A stretch of 64,000 nucleotides of DNA from Brevipalpus yothersi. Lineage: Eukaryota > Arthropoda > Arachnida > Trombidiformes > Tenuipalpidae. The stretch lies in assembly GCA_003956705.1 (NCBI GenBank), contig QZCP01000829.1:62001-126000 (forward strand), read 5' to 3'. Position numbers and translations under genes: made by a program. The notes under the pieces are model-generated. The model did not search any database. It saw only the letters and a list, made by a program, of their open reading frames with translations, and was not told the origin of the DNA. This document shows positions 10,322 through 24,042 of this stretch, one piece after another. Each line of letters begins with the position of its first letter. The stretch's first letter is position 1.

Positions 10322-12294
10322 ATGAGTGTTATTGGTGATATAATTAAGCCACATTGTCCCACGCCTGGATGCGATGGACTGGGACATTCATCGGGCAATT
10401 ATGCTACCCATAGAAGGTAAGTTTGAGTGATCACAATTCGGTCTGTATGTGTGTGGTTGGTGAAGTATTGAATAGGAATAGGAATAGGTGAAGATGAAAA
10501 AAAAATCGAAATGAAAAAAGTATATATACATGTATGCATGTTCTTGGTGAAATGAGTAAGAAGAAAAAAATGCGTGTCACTAGAAAAGAAGAACCAGGAA
10601 AGTTCCAATTTTGTCGCTTAGTTAAAAAATGGATACTAAAGCAAAACTGTATATCTTTTATCATCAACTATTGTTTTTGATTTATCCTGTTGGTTCTGGA
10701 AATATATATGTGTATATTCTTTTCATCAGCTTCCTTATAATAATCATTGTGGTTTATGTGTGAAGGCTTTTGGGTTTTGCAACCAGCTTTATATGTGTTT
10801 GTGTGTTTGTGTACACACACTGAACAGTTCGAGATGACTTGAGATCTAAAAGTTATTTTATTGTTTCCTTCTCTCTCTCTCTTTCACCTTATACAACTTT
10901 ATACAGTTTGTCTGGATGTCCTCTGGCTGATCGATCAATAGTGTTGGCTCAGCGGCAAGAATTAAAATGTCCTACACCCGGTTGCGATGGATCTGGTCAT
11001 ATAACTGGAAATTATTCATCTCATCGAAGTCTATCAGGATGTCCTAGAGCAAATCGATCGAAGCGACTTCAATCTTTGATTAAAGATGTAGATCGATCTG
11101 AAAATGAGCCTCTACGGTAAGTAAATTATTTCCCCTACTCCCCCCGCTATTTAATTGGTATTTTAATTTTTTTCTTCCCTATTCAACTTTTTAAAATCAA
11201 AATCAACAACCAAAACTTGAACGCAGGAAGAGTAAGCTTTTTTCAGCTTCTCTCTCCTCTCTCTCTCTCTTTCTCTTTTCTCTCTCTCTCTCTCTCTCGC
11301 TCTTCATCATCCGTCATCGAGGCCAAACTTTTTTTCACCATATTTCAGCCCACAATGTTTTTCCCTACACTTCCCGTTTTAATACCTCCTTTTCACTTTT
11401 CTCCTAACTTTTACCACTACTTTTACTCTATGGATGAGAATCGGATTCTTCAGCTTCTTTTCTCTCTACAGTGGTTGAGTAATAAGGGAGTAATCGGGTA
11501 TTGTTGGAATAATCTAGTGACGTATTGACTTGGGTAGTCTAATCAACCCGTTATTTTTCCATGCTATTTATGTGTGTCGTGGTTTGACTTGTGAACGTGT
11601 GTATGTGTATGTGTGTGTTCATCATTGATCACTCATAATTGATTCCAATTGTTTTCGAAATTTTTCTCTCTCTCTCTCCACGTTAACCATTTCTCTTTCT
11701 CTCTTCCAAATCATCAAACTTTTTACCCAATCTTTCCATCATCATTTCGCTTGTTCTCTTCTCTTTTTTCACACTCTCTTCACTTTCTTGTCTTCATTCT
11801 CTCGCTTTCTCACATACACATATATATATACGTACAAGCTCAGTATTCTCAATAAACAGCCAACTGATCTCCATTTTCCCACCTAATCCACTCACTTTTC
11901 TCTCTACTGTTTCGGGTATAATGTCGACAGTATATAACTTTTCTTCTCTCTTTCTCTTTCTCTCTCTCTCTTTCCCCTTTTAATCATTACTCTCCCTTTT
12001 GGCTTCTAAACGTGCTCTCTATTTCTCTCTCTATTTCTCTTTCTCTCTTGTGATACATAAACGTAATTCAAGTAGCATACTCTTTGAACCATCCAATCTT
12101 TTCTCAAACGTGATTCATGTAGGAAAAAGTTTTTTCTCTTTTCGACTTGAAACTTTTCTCTCTCTAAAATCTAAGCCCACCAAAAACTTTTTGCGCTATC
12201 CAAAAACTCAACTGTCCATAACACGACATTTATATACAAACTCACATTTTTGCCTCTCTCTTTCACTATCTAACTATCAAAACTATCTATCTTT

Positions 12295-12345
<51 letters not shown>

Positions 12346-13744
12346 TTTCCCTTGTCCTCCACATTTTATTTTCTCTCTCTCTCTTCTTGTTTCACCATAC
12401 ATCACAACGTCATCCATTGCTTCACAATTCGCTTGAACTCACCTTTTATCACAAATCAATTACTTCTACTGCTCCTCATTTACTCGTTCTTCTTCTTCTC
12501 CTTAAACCCATCCAACAATTGAAATTTCCTATTCGATTTGAAAACTATTTCCAATCAACACATACTCAAACACAAACACATACACATACACATACACATC
12601 AAAACAACAATGAGTAGCTGTCCTGTTCCTGGTTGTGATGGTTCTGGACATGTGACCGGCAAGTTTCAATCCCATCGAAGGTATATCTGTTCACCTATGA
12701 ATCACCTGATCCCTGACAGCGATCTACTTCTTTTTTTTTCGTTTCGAGACATGGTTTGATTAACAATTTCGATTTCTCATTTTGATTTGACAATTCTTTT
12801 GATTTGAGCCAAACCAAATCACTGCCACTTGATTTTGGGTCATTATTACTGTTATCCTGATCATAATCAATTCGTTTGGTATCATTTGTTTTCAACTATT
12901 TCACCATCAATCTGGGCAAACTTGAGTTTAATCATGAGCACCCGCCATGTTGGTTTTTATCTATTTTCAACGCTAATTTGTTATCAACTCTATCAATCAC
13001 TTATCCTTGATTTTTATTCGCACTCTTTCCGTACTTACTTATGGATCGTCACATATCTAAGCACTTTATTATTATTATTATTTTTTTATCTCTCATCTAC
13101 CATGTCACCGTTCCTAGTTCTCATCTTTTTTCTCATCGTTTTGGTTTGAAATTTTTTTCCTTTCCCTAATTTTTAAGCTATTTTGGCTGCTTTCCTTGCA
13201 CTTCCCATCGTAACTTTGTATATATACACATGCACACAAACACACACACATTTTCCTCTTAACGCAAACTAATGGTCTAACTTTTGCATTCTTACTTCCT
13301 TCCTTTCCGCAGTGCATCTGGTTGTCCATTGGCTAATCGCTCAACCAAATTTCGAACTTACTCTCTGTCGAGCATGTCACCGCTTGGCAGTGATAGTGAT
13401 GAAATTGGCGAAAATTTTAAATCAACTCTCAAACAAGAAGGGCCAAGGTCAGTAGAAGAAACAAAAACTAATGACTGTGCACTGGTTGGGATCAATCTCA
13501 GCTTTATTCAAATAATCTATCAATATGCCAAGTGATCTAAATCCGTTTATCAAGATGCAATTGAAATAGCAATACTGAGTGTATGTGTATGTAACTTTTC
13601 TGAACCAGTATGTTTTTCTAGTTTATTGGAGCCCAAAGTGAGCTGTTGACTAATGAAACTTAGCAACGCCAGCAGAATGAGCCGTCATTGATGCTGGATC
13701 CTCATTTTTCACCACCGCCTGAAAGAAGACTATGAAAAAGAGAT

Positions 13745-13822
<78 letters not shown>

Positions 13823-15013
13823 TTCAGCTATGATGATGCACTAAGAATCAATATCATTCACTCACCTATCTGATCAACTTCCACTTTCTTCATTGCCTAT
13901 GTTATTCACTGTTGATTATGAAAAAACTTTCAAATGATAGACTCCCGAAAATAGATAGATAATAAGCGTTAGAAGTCTGTATATAGCTTCTTCCTCTTGA
14001 AGGAATCAGATGTTTCTTCTTAATTTTAGACGCATGTTTTCTCTCCTCAACCAAATCTGGTCAGAAAAAACTCTTTCCTCCTATTTATTACTTTTACTGA
14101 CTCGTATTTCCTCTTACTAGTTGTCCGACTCCTGGATGCGATGGAAGTGGCCACATCTCTGGATCTTTCTTAACTCATCGAAGTCTTTCTGGTTGCCCTC
14201 GAGCGAGCAGTCATAGCCTTTACATGTCCCCTCAAAATGGTAACTCGCTCAAGTCCGGCGAGTCTAATGGCACTAAATTAGATGATCTGACCAATACACT
14301 TCCCTACATGAGCCGAAGCTCACAAGTATCAAACATTGCCAATGGTAGTAACAACAGTCAGATGTCAACTAATAATTCTATAAATTCGGATAGTGCTAGT
14401 TGTGCATCTTACTCGCCTATACCAGAAATGAGTCCCAATGATTCGAATGAAGAGATGAAAAATATAGAAGATGAGATCTGTGATCTCAAAGAGATCAATG
14501 AAGAATATGAAATTGAATTGGATAAAATTCAGGATGATATAAGTTCACTAGAAGAGGAGATAGAATCTTCAAAAAGGGTAAGTTTCTTACAAAACATGTT
14601 AATCTTTTTATTATCTACCAATATCTTATTAATATTATTAATATCTATTAATATCTCTCTTAATATATTTGCAGGAAAATCGACATATCTCAGAACATAA
14701 TGTCTACTTAAATTATTATTACGAATCTTTGCGCGATAGTTTGATAAATTTTCTTGACAATATACGGATTCCAGATCTGATTGAAGAGAAGCCATGTTTG
14801 GGAAACTTCGACCTCTATCTCGATAGATTACATCAAATTTGTCTGGAAAGTCACAAAGAAGATAATAAAGCTATTTTTGCTGCATTGAAACTAGTTTCTC
14901 GAGACTATCCCATCGAAATGTAAGTGAATTAATTCTCAAAGAGCGAGAAATTCTCACTTCTTTCTACTTTTTCTCCCTATTCCAGGCCTCAACCACCGAA
15001 CTGGGTTAGATGA
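10322..15013 (+). CDS. MYT1/ST18-family CCHHC zinc-finger transcription factor, four fingers
   Basis: Nuclear DNA-binding protein of the neural zinc-finger family. Exons: 10322..10416, 10907..11116, 12618..12680, 13313..13447, 14121..14577, 14675..14919, 14986..15013 (TGA); 410 residues, in phase throughout. Four CCHHC fingers, each with C-P-x-P-G-C-D-G, G-H, H-R-S and S-G-C-P: finger 1 at 10355 (split after HR), finger 2 at 10967, finger 3 at 12619 (split after HR), finger 4 at 14122. After finger 4 comes a Ser/Asn-rich linker. Then a Glu/Lys-rich coiled coil (about 14440-14750) and a helical C-terminal region follow, as in vertebrate MYT1 proteins. The ATG at 10322 is the only start open to finger 1 without another exon, because TAA precedes it in frame. 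It leaves only 11 residues before the first finger, so an upstream exon is possible. Vertebrate relatives have six or seven fingers. Confidence 0.9.
11117..12617 (+). other. Intron 2 of the MYT1-like gene, pyrimidine-rich
   Basis: 1501 nt dominated on the + strand by CT-rich sequence, including a pure (CT)n tract at 12298-12342 and CA/TA repeats just before the acceptor. The long open frames here (such as 11999-12436) are low-complexity artefacts. The acceptor ATGAGTAG at 12617 lacks a pyrimidine tract but is required by phase and by the finger sequence. Confidence 0.75.
12298..12342. repeat. (CT)n microsatellite, 45 bp
   Basis: Perfect CT dinucleotide run in intron 2 of the MYT1-like gene. 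Confidence 0.95.
13747..13819. repeat. (AG)n microsatellite, 73 bp
   Basis: Uninterrupted AG run in intron 4 of the MYT1-like gene, one of the longest pure tracts in the window. Confidence 0.97.
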
Positions 15014-18000
15014 TCGAAGTCAATTCTTAAAGTTAGCTCTCCTAAAGTATATATATATCAATTTCTCAACAACAATCGACGTTGGTAACTGAATAGAATT
15101 CAGTTTCTTCGTTGGAATAGAGTCTTGTCCACTTTATAGTCGTATTCCCCAAAGAAACTTCTAGTTGCATGTAAAGAAAATGATCTCAATCAACTCCCAT
15201 TGACGCATGTCATGCTTGCTAACGAATGACATATTCTTGTTTCAAAGAAAATCCGGATAATGTTCATTCCTCTTGCAAGTGTTAATCGCTCCCACAGCAC
15301 TGAATGAGCTCACGTTCATCCGGTATTTTTGTCTCTGAGAATGCGTTGTAATTTTGTTTTTTTCTTCTCTCTCTCTTTCTCTCTTGTCTCTTTTCATTTT
15401 GAAGTCAAGAATTGTTTCGTCCCCAGCATGCTCGTCCCCTTTCCCAAACTATTCTAACTTTCTTGTCGTCTCCATCCAAAGACTTTCCTCACAGTGATAC
15501 TATTCATTTTCATTTAAGTTCTGTTGCGTTATTCTTTAAAAGCTATCATTACATTAATTTCCTATGCATAAAAAGAACATATTCACTCCTCTCCAATGAA
15601 TGTAGCTGTTTAATCTAACAAATTATTCACCCTGCACCCTCTTTAAGAAGTATTCTTTTTGCCCTGCTGAAGTCGATGGTTTTCTTCGAAATCCCTTTCT
15701 CCACTTACCCACAGCGCTTATCGAAAAGTGCAAAGCAAATGGATGAGAGAAAAAACTTTGAAAGTCTTCATCTTATCTGACCGTCTTAGTCTGGAAAAAA
15801 AATTTTGTCTTTCAGCAAAATGATACTCCTCTCATCTCTTCATCGTCATCATGGAATATCATCTCTCTCTTATTAAAATTGATTATTTAATTCCATGAAA
15901 GAAAACTTCAACCCATTGACAATCAAAAGATCAGATTATCCATGGCTTCTATTCATGTAATCTTTATCTTCTCTCTCTCACCCTTACTATAACTTGATGT
16001 TCATCGCTGTAACATGATCCCAACCTTCAAGAGAGCAAGAATTACTTGAGTGAAGAGAATTGTTTTTGATGTGGAACATCTCATCTATCAGTGATTACTT
16101 TTCTTTCTTTCTCTCTCTCCCTCTTTCTTGAATCTTAATGATGGATGCTCTCTCTAGTCTAGAATAATAATTTATTCTTATTCTCCACAAAATTTAAAAG
16201 AAAATCTTATTCTTGATCTCTTTTCATCATCTCTCTTCTCTGGTCCAGTCTTACATGACCTACACTCACAATTCTCATGAATGTAATTCATATTCGATTC
16301 TTTTTTGACCCAAGTTTACAAAATGATGGATAAAAAAAAGTATTCTAATCATATAAAAAAAGGCTATAAAATGAAAATAAGTTTTTCCTTTCTTGTCAAA
16401 AGGTTGATCATTGTTGTTGTTAAGTGAGAATCGTGTGAACTTGAAAGTGGAAAATTCAAATTCATGGAATAATTTTGTAGGGTATTGAAAATTGTAAAGA
16501 ATCTGATTACTCCATGACCATTTAATTCTTACTTAATATCGACAACTATTTTGGGTGATAAGTTATCACGTAAATACATGAATTAGATATTAGAAAAATT
16601 GATTCTCATAATGGTGCATTTCATGGTAATGAGAAAATATAGCAATATTAGCAAATCTTTTGGCTATAAAATACTGAGGCATTAAGAGATATAATTCATA
16701 GGAATGTGCATGAGAATTATCATGAATGGTTCATAAGATTATCGATAAGTTTTGCTTGTTGCTTCAATATTGACATGTTCAATAACATACATCTCAAGGT
16801 GAGCTCAAGTTTTTATGTGAGATTGTGAACGCTTGAAATTGTTGGCAATAATTTTATTGCAAGCTTGACATATTCTGAAACACGAATCATGATCGACATT
16901 AATTGGATCAATAGCCATCTCTTTCTCCCCTCACCTGACCGAGTTCTTATTTATACACTCATTAATTGTGCCCGATCATTTTCAATAAAATTTTCCAATT
17001 ATTTGATTAATCATGGAAAATCTGTTGAAGAACACGGAAATCCTCATTTCAAATATCCTCCATATCGTTTACCAGTTCATTGGAATTATTTCCGATTCTC
17101 TGATCCTCATTTCTGTACACAAATACGGTTCAATGATTCTCATGCTTGTTCTGAAAAATCTATTCATTTCAATTTGCTTTAGAACGTCTCGATTATGTCC
17201 ACCTTGACTATTAATCTCATTGAAGCTCCCTGCAAAGTGAGTGACGATCTTCAATGAAGATCGAGATCAGAGTTGGTCTTAGAAAAGTTTCAAAAAAAAA
17301 CATGCATGATTGGAGTCAATTTTTTCGTTCAAATCATCAGAGCAATGTGACATCGAATGTCTTTATCATTTATAATATTTATAATAATTTTAAAAAAAAT
17401 TTTCGGAACACTTATCTGTCAAAAACAGTCTACTGAAGCTTTGTGTAAGCAAATAGAGGGAAAAAATATTGGAAGGAATTTTTTAAACTCCGTGAAGATA
17501 AAATTATCAAGATGAACTTGAAAAATCTATCCTGGTGACTCAAATCTCTATTCTATCTTGATCGACTATTTTTCCAGCACTGATTGCTCATCTTGAGTGG
17601 AAATTCTCAGTCATTCACTTATCATGATAAGTCCAGACTTTAGTCTAGAAACGGAAAGGAGTTTACCCTCTAGTTTTGAACCATGATTATTTTCTTTTCA
17701 ATGGAAAGATCATAGGTTTGGTAGAAGCCAAATTAACGGAAATAATTCCTAATGAAGTTTCAGTTTGGAAAGACTCTGTGATCAGAATTATTGGAACGAT
17801 CGAGAAAAGAAATCTCATGCTGCATTTATTGGCTTGATAGTCACAAAAAATCAGATACTGAAGTGATAAGTCAACCATCCTCATTTCAAAAAAGTTCTTT
17901 TTGGAATCGATTCAAAGCTAAAGTTAGAACTGGTCGTCCAAATCTGGAGATATCATTTCGAACTCTTCCAAAAATATGGAACGATTCCTTATGATGAAAG

Positions 18001-18836
18001 AAGCTCTCTAAGATAATATTAATAAATACAAGTCAGTCATCGATATCAGTGATCTTCTCGATAGCAGCATGACTCATCCTCAAAAAAACTGTGATAACAT
18101 TCAGATCTCGAGAAAATTCCTCGAAAAATTCGAAATATCACGTTCTTTTCGATTTTGATCTCACCTGCTGTCCTCCAGAGCCACCATCGACTTGGCGGTG
18201 CTAAGAGTCAGTAATCTGAGAAAAGTTCAGTGATTCCTTGACAATCGGGAAAAAAAATCTAATCACCTGAATTTACACATGTACATCCACATGTCTTAAT
18301 CATTATCAATTTTCCATCAATCCTATTGAAACGCATAAGATGGCGGCACGAGGTGATAAATCATTTCATGGGGATTCCTCTCAGATAATTCCATCTCTCT
18401 CTCTCTCTTTCTCACCCACAATCATGAAGTGAGCCAAGTTTTCTCTCTCTCAGGGTCGCCCTTTAAGCGTATCAAATCAGAGAGAATCGCACTTGAGAAA
18501 ACCATGTGGACGACTTGAGAGAGAGAGAGAGAGAAAGAGAAAAAGAAAGAGAGTACAAGAGAGATGGATAATCAGAGAACTTGGGTTCCAACTCGAACAC
18601 CACCAACACCGTGACTTACTTAAATCAGTTTTTATTTTCTTCTTCTTCTTCTTCCTCTCTCTTCTATTCTTCCTCAACTTATCTCTTTTCTTTTCTTCCT
18701 TTCTCTATTTCTCTCTCCCCGATCATATGTATTGATTTCAAGTGATTCTTGCAATGTTCTACTGTTATACTTGTTATGATTGTTCTGTACATTACGCATC
18801 AATCAGTATGAAACGAATCGTTCTTACCTCCTGACC
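15014..18836. other. Interval between MYT1-like and PDE genes
   Basis: The left part is stop-rich and CT-rich and presumably holds the MYT1-like 3' UTR. From 16865 to about 18000 the + strand is unusually open: 105-codon and 65-codon overlapping frames at 16865-17207, a frame at 17254-17436, an unlabelled frame at about 17650-17836 containing GKIIGLVEAKLTEIIP, and another at 17791-17994. None is recognised and no splice model joins them. They could be an unknown or decayed gene. The end near 18400-18720 is low-complexity GA/CT. Confidence 0.45.
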
Positions 18837-19896
18837 ATGGATTGTGATCTCATACCTCGTATCGAATATTCGATGGTCGGAAAGCCGATCAGTGAAGTGA
18901 TGAACGATTTTTTGTTCACAAATCCTGATTATTGTAAAAATTGGCTTCTTAATCATGTACCATTAAATGAGATACGACAATGGCTGGACAACATGGAACG
19001 ATGTTTATCAATGTGCGGCAGTGGTATGGATGTGTCAATTGATGAGGATGTCACTCTCATAGCTGAAAATCGTTTACCATCTGACAGTCAACTAGATACC
19101 GAATGTCCATGTTCCGGTGGTGATCCAGCGAGTGATGATGTACTATTGGAAGAATCATACGCTGAGATGACCAGACGAGGACGTAATTCAGTGACTTCTG
19201 AACTTTTTCAAGATATTGTTGGTGGAAATGCTAAATCAAATCGAACCAGTACAGTAATGTCCAGAGGTGAGTGTTACATGGTGCGTTTTCAATTATGATC
19301 GTCAATCATCATCCAAGAAAGTGGGAAAAGAGGAAAAAAGGAAGAGGAGCGAAAATATTATGATATTGAACTCATATATATATATGATATTTTTCTTGGT
19401 GATGTTTCATTTTTGGGATCATTTCTCATGATTTATTTTTCTTTTATTTATTTCATGTGGTGCAGCAACAACAAAAAACTCGGAACAACACGAGCTCATC
19501 TCATGTTTTTTTTCTCCTCTCTTCTTCTTTCCTCTTCTCTTCACTTAACATTAGATTTACTTTCTCCCATCAAGTGTTTGCGTCAATCGATTGTTTGATG
19601 ATTTGCTGTTCGAACACTTTAACCAATGGCTTCTCTTTTTTCTCTACTCATTTATACATATATAGTGTAGACGTATTTTTTTTCCTCCTCTTCTCTCACT
19701 TTTTCTACTTTCCACTTTCCATCCACACTCACTTATCAATTCCTTACTTGAGTCCAATATTCGAATTACAACTGCCAAATTTTGGGGTGACACATGGAAA
19801 GAAAAATCATGGTTGAATGACATTTTATCACACTTAAGTGAGTTCTACATGAACCGGCTTAGGTAGCATAGCAAAATTCGAGTGCTGATGGATATT

Positions 19897-19948
<52 letters not shown>

Positions 19949-21039
19949 ATCGTCCTCTTTTCCATTTCTTTCACTCTTAATTCAGCTTGAAAACTGATGA
20001 AACTAATTTCAATTATTCCAATTACACTACTTTTCTTTCTTTCTCTCTCTACATCTATTTTCCGGCTTTTCTTTGTTTTATTTCGACAGCTTCGCTTTCA
20101 ATCTCTTTCTCTTTTCCTCTTACCAAGTTTGGATCAATACTATGTAGTACTGTCCTGATGAGGTCTCTAAGGAAATTCAACTGATTCACGAGGTGAAGCT
20201 GAGTGTTGAAAGTTCTATAATGATAAATTTTTAGAATAGAACATAGGAAGGATTTAATTATAGACTGCTTTAGTCTATTCATCGAATTCGAATATTTATT
20301 TTCTTTTTCTGTATTTCTCTTTCTCTCTCTCTTCCATTCTAGGTGGTAGTTTATCACGAGAAGAAATGAAAGAACAGCTGAAAAATATGTCCGAGGACGA
20401 TTTATTGATGGAATTAATAAGAGATATCTCAGAGGAATTAGACATTGATACATTGTGTCACAAAATATTGGTTAATGTGTGTATGCTAACCAATTCGGAT
20501 CGAGGAAGCTTATTCCTTGCTCGTGGATCTCGAGACAATCGTTATTTGGCGCCAAAATTATTCGATGTTACACCACAATCCATACTAGAGGATGCACTCA
20601 AAGCAGCGGAACAATATTCCAAAATATCACCTATTCCTTTCGGATTGGGCATTGTGGGCCATGTTGCATTGCACAAAGATATTGTTAATCTAAAAAATGC
20701 CTATGAGGTGAGTGATCTTACCATATCTCACACCATCCTCGTTCTTGACAAAATTTCTCACTCTGATTATATACACATATACACATGTACTCTGTATATG
20801 CCGGTATATGGGTGTACATAAAAATTATAGAATTGTGATTGTTGCATGCATGCACAGACACAAGTACAGAAATGTATATACAGAAATCATTTCTCTTGTT
20901 TGCATTCTCGTGCATTCTTTCATTTAGGAAGCGAAAGCAAAAGAGAAAATGAAGTGAAACTTATGAAGCGAATCACACACAGAGAGAGAAAGTTTGGCTT
21001 TGGGTTCAGTAGTTTTGGCAATGAAAAGTTTTCTCTTGC

Positions 21040-21113
<74 letters not shown>

Positions 21114-22124
21114 CTCTCGTCCTCTTGTTCATGATGGATATCGATCGAGATTCTTGTCTGTCTTCCTTCAATCTTTTTCTTTTATACTGCTGATCTCTCT
21201 CGAGATTCTGTGTGTGTGTGTATGTGTTCACAATCTTCTTTACTAGATTCTTTCAACTTTGGAGAAATTTTTTTTCCTCCCTTCTCTGTATTGTCACAAC
21301 TTTCGATACTACTAATGTTCAGTAGTAAAATCAATAACAAAAATGGCCCTCAAAATTCAATTGGCTCATATTATGGGTTCAACACTTTATGGAGAGTAGC
21401 TGAGGAGAGCATGAGAAAGAATAATGGCCATAATTTTGCTAGGCAATCAAACTTTTGTCTATCAAACTCTATTGAGAAGACTTGATCACTCACAAATGTT
21501 CGAGGTTTACGATGGTAGAATACCATGCTTCTTTTTCCTCAACATGATGAGATACATAGACTGAGTTTACGACTTCAGCGGATGTTACAAGCTAACTTCA
21601 TGGTTTTTCAGCATTTAACCTCATATGGCTTTGAAGTAAACTGTGGAGAAGTTGTGTTTGCATAACACAAAGTTTGTGGGCCAGAATAGGATTTCTAAAA
21701 TATACATGACTCAGAACCGGGCCCACAATGCTTACAAACTGATCAAAACATCTAAGGAATGGAGAAAATTTCTAAGGGATGGATCATGTAAGGAAATTTT
21801 CAGTGAATTTTTACGAGTTGAAAAAATCATCATTAGAATGAGAATGTAAAAAGGGAGTGTGTTTCATGTAAATTGATTGAAAATTTGCTCACATCAATGA
21901 GAACCATCAATGTTTGGGTAATTTTGTACCATCAGTCAAGAAGTTTTTTTTGGTTGATTGAAATTCAGAATCAGTAGAAAAGAAAAAAACCCGATAAAAG
22001 TTATTTCCTCGAAGTAAGCTTGAGAAATAAAATACCAAGCAATGATCAGTGGTTCAGTTTCCTTGTATTCTCAATAACTCTGAGAAACTGTTCAGAGAGA
22101 CTGGATTGCCAAGCAATAGAGTAA

Positions 22125-22198
<74 letters not shown>

Positions 22199-23985
22199 CT
22201 CTGGAGAATAATTTCACGAAAAGTTGTTCTCCAGCTGAGAATATAGCTTTCTCCTTAATGATAGTAGATACCAAATGTTCACATTTATGTGTACTCAGTG
22301 TATATCTAAGCTCATCGAATTTTCCAATCTCTATTCCAATAGATAGCATTGTTCTCTTCATGATACTGTTGTTGATCATGTTGTTGGGCAACATCTGAGC
22401 TTGAAACTTTTTTTTGTAAGATCATATGTACTTTACAATGATTATTCTGAACAGACTGGAGCGGAAACGTTTTCCACCTTTGAATCACTGTTTTCGGACA
22501 ATCATCTTCTTTGGTTAGCTGTTTTTTTCTTACCCTACTAGATAAATATTCTGGTAAACATTTTTCTCCACTCTTTTCTTTATTCCTCCTTCTTCTCACT
22601 GATTTCACATGGACTCTATCAACCAGCAATCATCTCAGTTTCCCATGCACATCTTTCTCTCTTCACCAAAGGCGATCATGATAATCTTTTCGTTCTTCTT
22701 TTCGAATCAATGATAAAGTTTTCTTGAAGCAGCGTTCACACTGATTGATTTTTTTCTTTTTTCTCTTCTTTTTCTTTCTCTTACTCTGTTTCCTATCTCT
22801 TGTTGATTCTCGAGAGTGTAGATCCACATCACTGTATTCTCATATTTTTCTGTCTAGAAGGCTTATAAATTGCTGTCCAAAAGATGTTATCCAGACTTTA
22901 TACAGTATCAATGATAGCGTGACAACTCAATGGCAGCTAGTATTCCCAACTTCCTCTGACAGTAGACAGAAGACCTCTTTCCTTCGAATATATTCCAATT
23001 CTCATGGTAAACTATGGACTTTACTTTTATATCTCTTTCTCGTGTTCATGTGTTCCACAAGCCATAATTTCATCTCCCCACTGACGCAAGCAAGATAGAC
23101 AAAGACGATGAAAGAGTCAAAAAAGACCCGTCAATGTATTGTGCTCAGTGTGGAGTCTCTACTAGTAACTAGAAAAAGAATACTACCCCACTTATATATA
23201 CTGTTTGCATGACGTGAATTCTATCATGGAAAACATTCTACAGTGACATTCAACCTGGAAATTGGACATGCAGCGAATAGCACATGTGTGTGTGTGTGTG
23301 TGTGTGTTCTCTAAGTGTACTCATATTTCAGGCAGATGAGAAGGACAAGAGAGAAAGGTTAACAATTGCCGATTCTATTGCTTACTCTCCACTCTTTAAT
23401 TGTGCCATTTCTCTTTATCTCCAGTCCCTCAGAGAAGTGTTGAAATCATCATTAACCAGGAATGTTCACTAAGCAGCCAAAGAAGAGTGCTCAATGTTAG
23501 CATGCTATTGCCCATTACCTGCAACACACTTACACCTCATTCGTGTTGAATTTGAGTTGAAGAAGATGAATGGAAGAGAATAAGAGTAAATGATGAAAAT
23601 CTCTGGATTTTTTCGATTTTTTGGTAGAAAAAATTTATTCTGAAAAAAATTATTTTGTCTTCACTTTTGCTGATTTAACGTATATCGTAAATCGGAACCG
23701 GAAATAGGAAGCAATTCCCATCAAAATCTATTAGAAGGTAGGCCATGTGAGGAATGGCAATTGGAAAAAAAAGTTAATTAGCATCTTTCAGGCTGCTAAA
23801 CTTGCCAGATATTATTTAGGGTAACCTTTTTATGTGACGTTTGGGGCTCGATTCTTTCCCTAACCTTTTCATAATCAGCCTATTTTTCCCAGTTCCTATC
23901 ATGTTCTTTTTGTGAGTCAATATAGTCGGTGTATTTTCACTGAAAGCTAGAAGATGAAAGAGATAAATTCAATTCCTTTCCCTGG

Positions 23986-24042
<57 letters not shown>

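Noticed and set aside
11217..12436. Several long + strand ORFs in the MYT1-like intron
   Set aside because: Composition is Ser/Leu/Phe/Pro from CT-rich DNA. They lie within an intron whose splice sites fit the zinc-finger frame.
20920..21231. Minus-strand ORF of alternating Arg-Glu
   Set aside because: Produced by translating the (CT)n/(TTTC)n tract; no protein signal outside the repeat.
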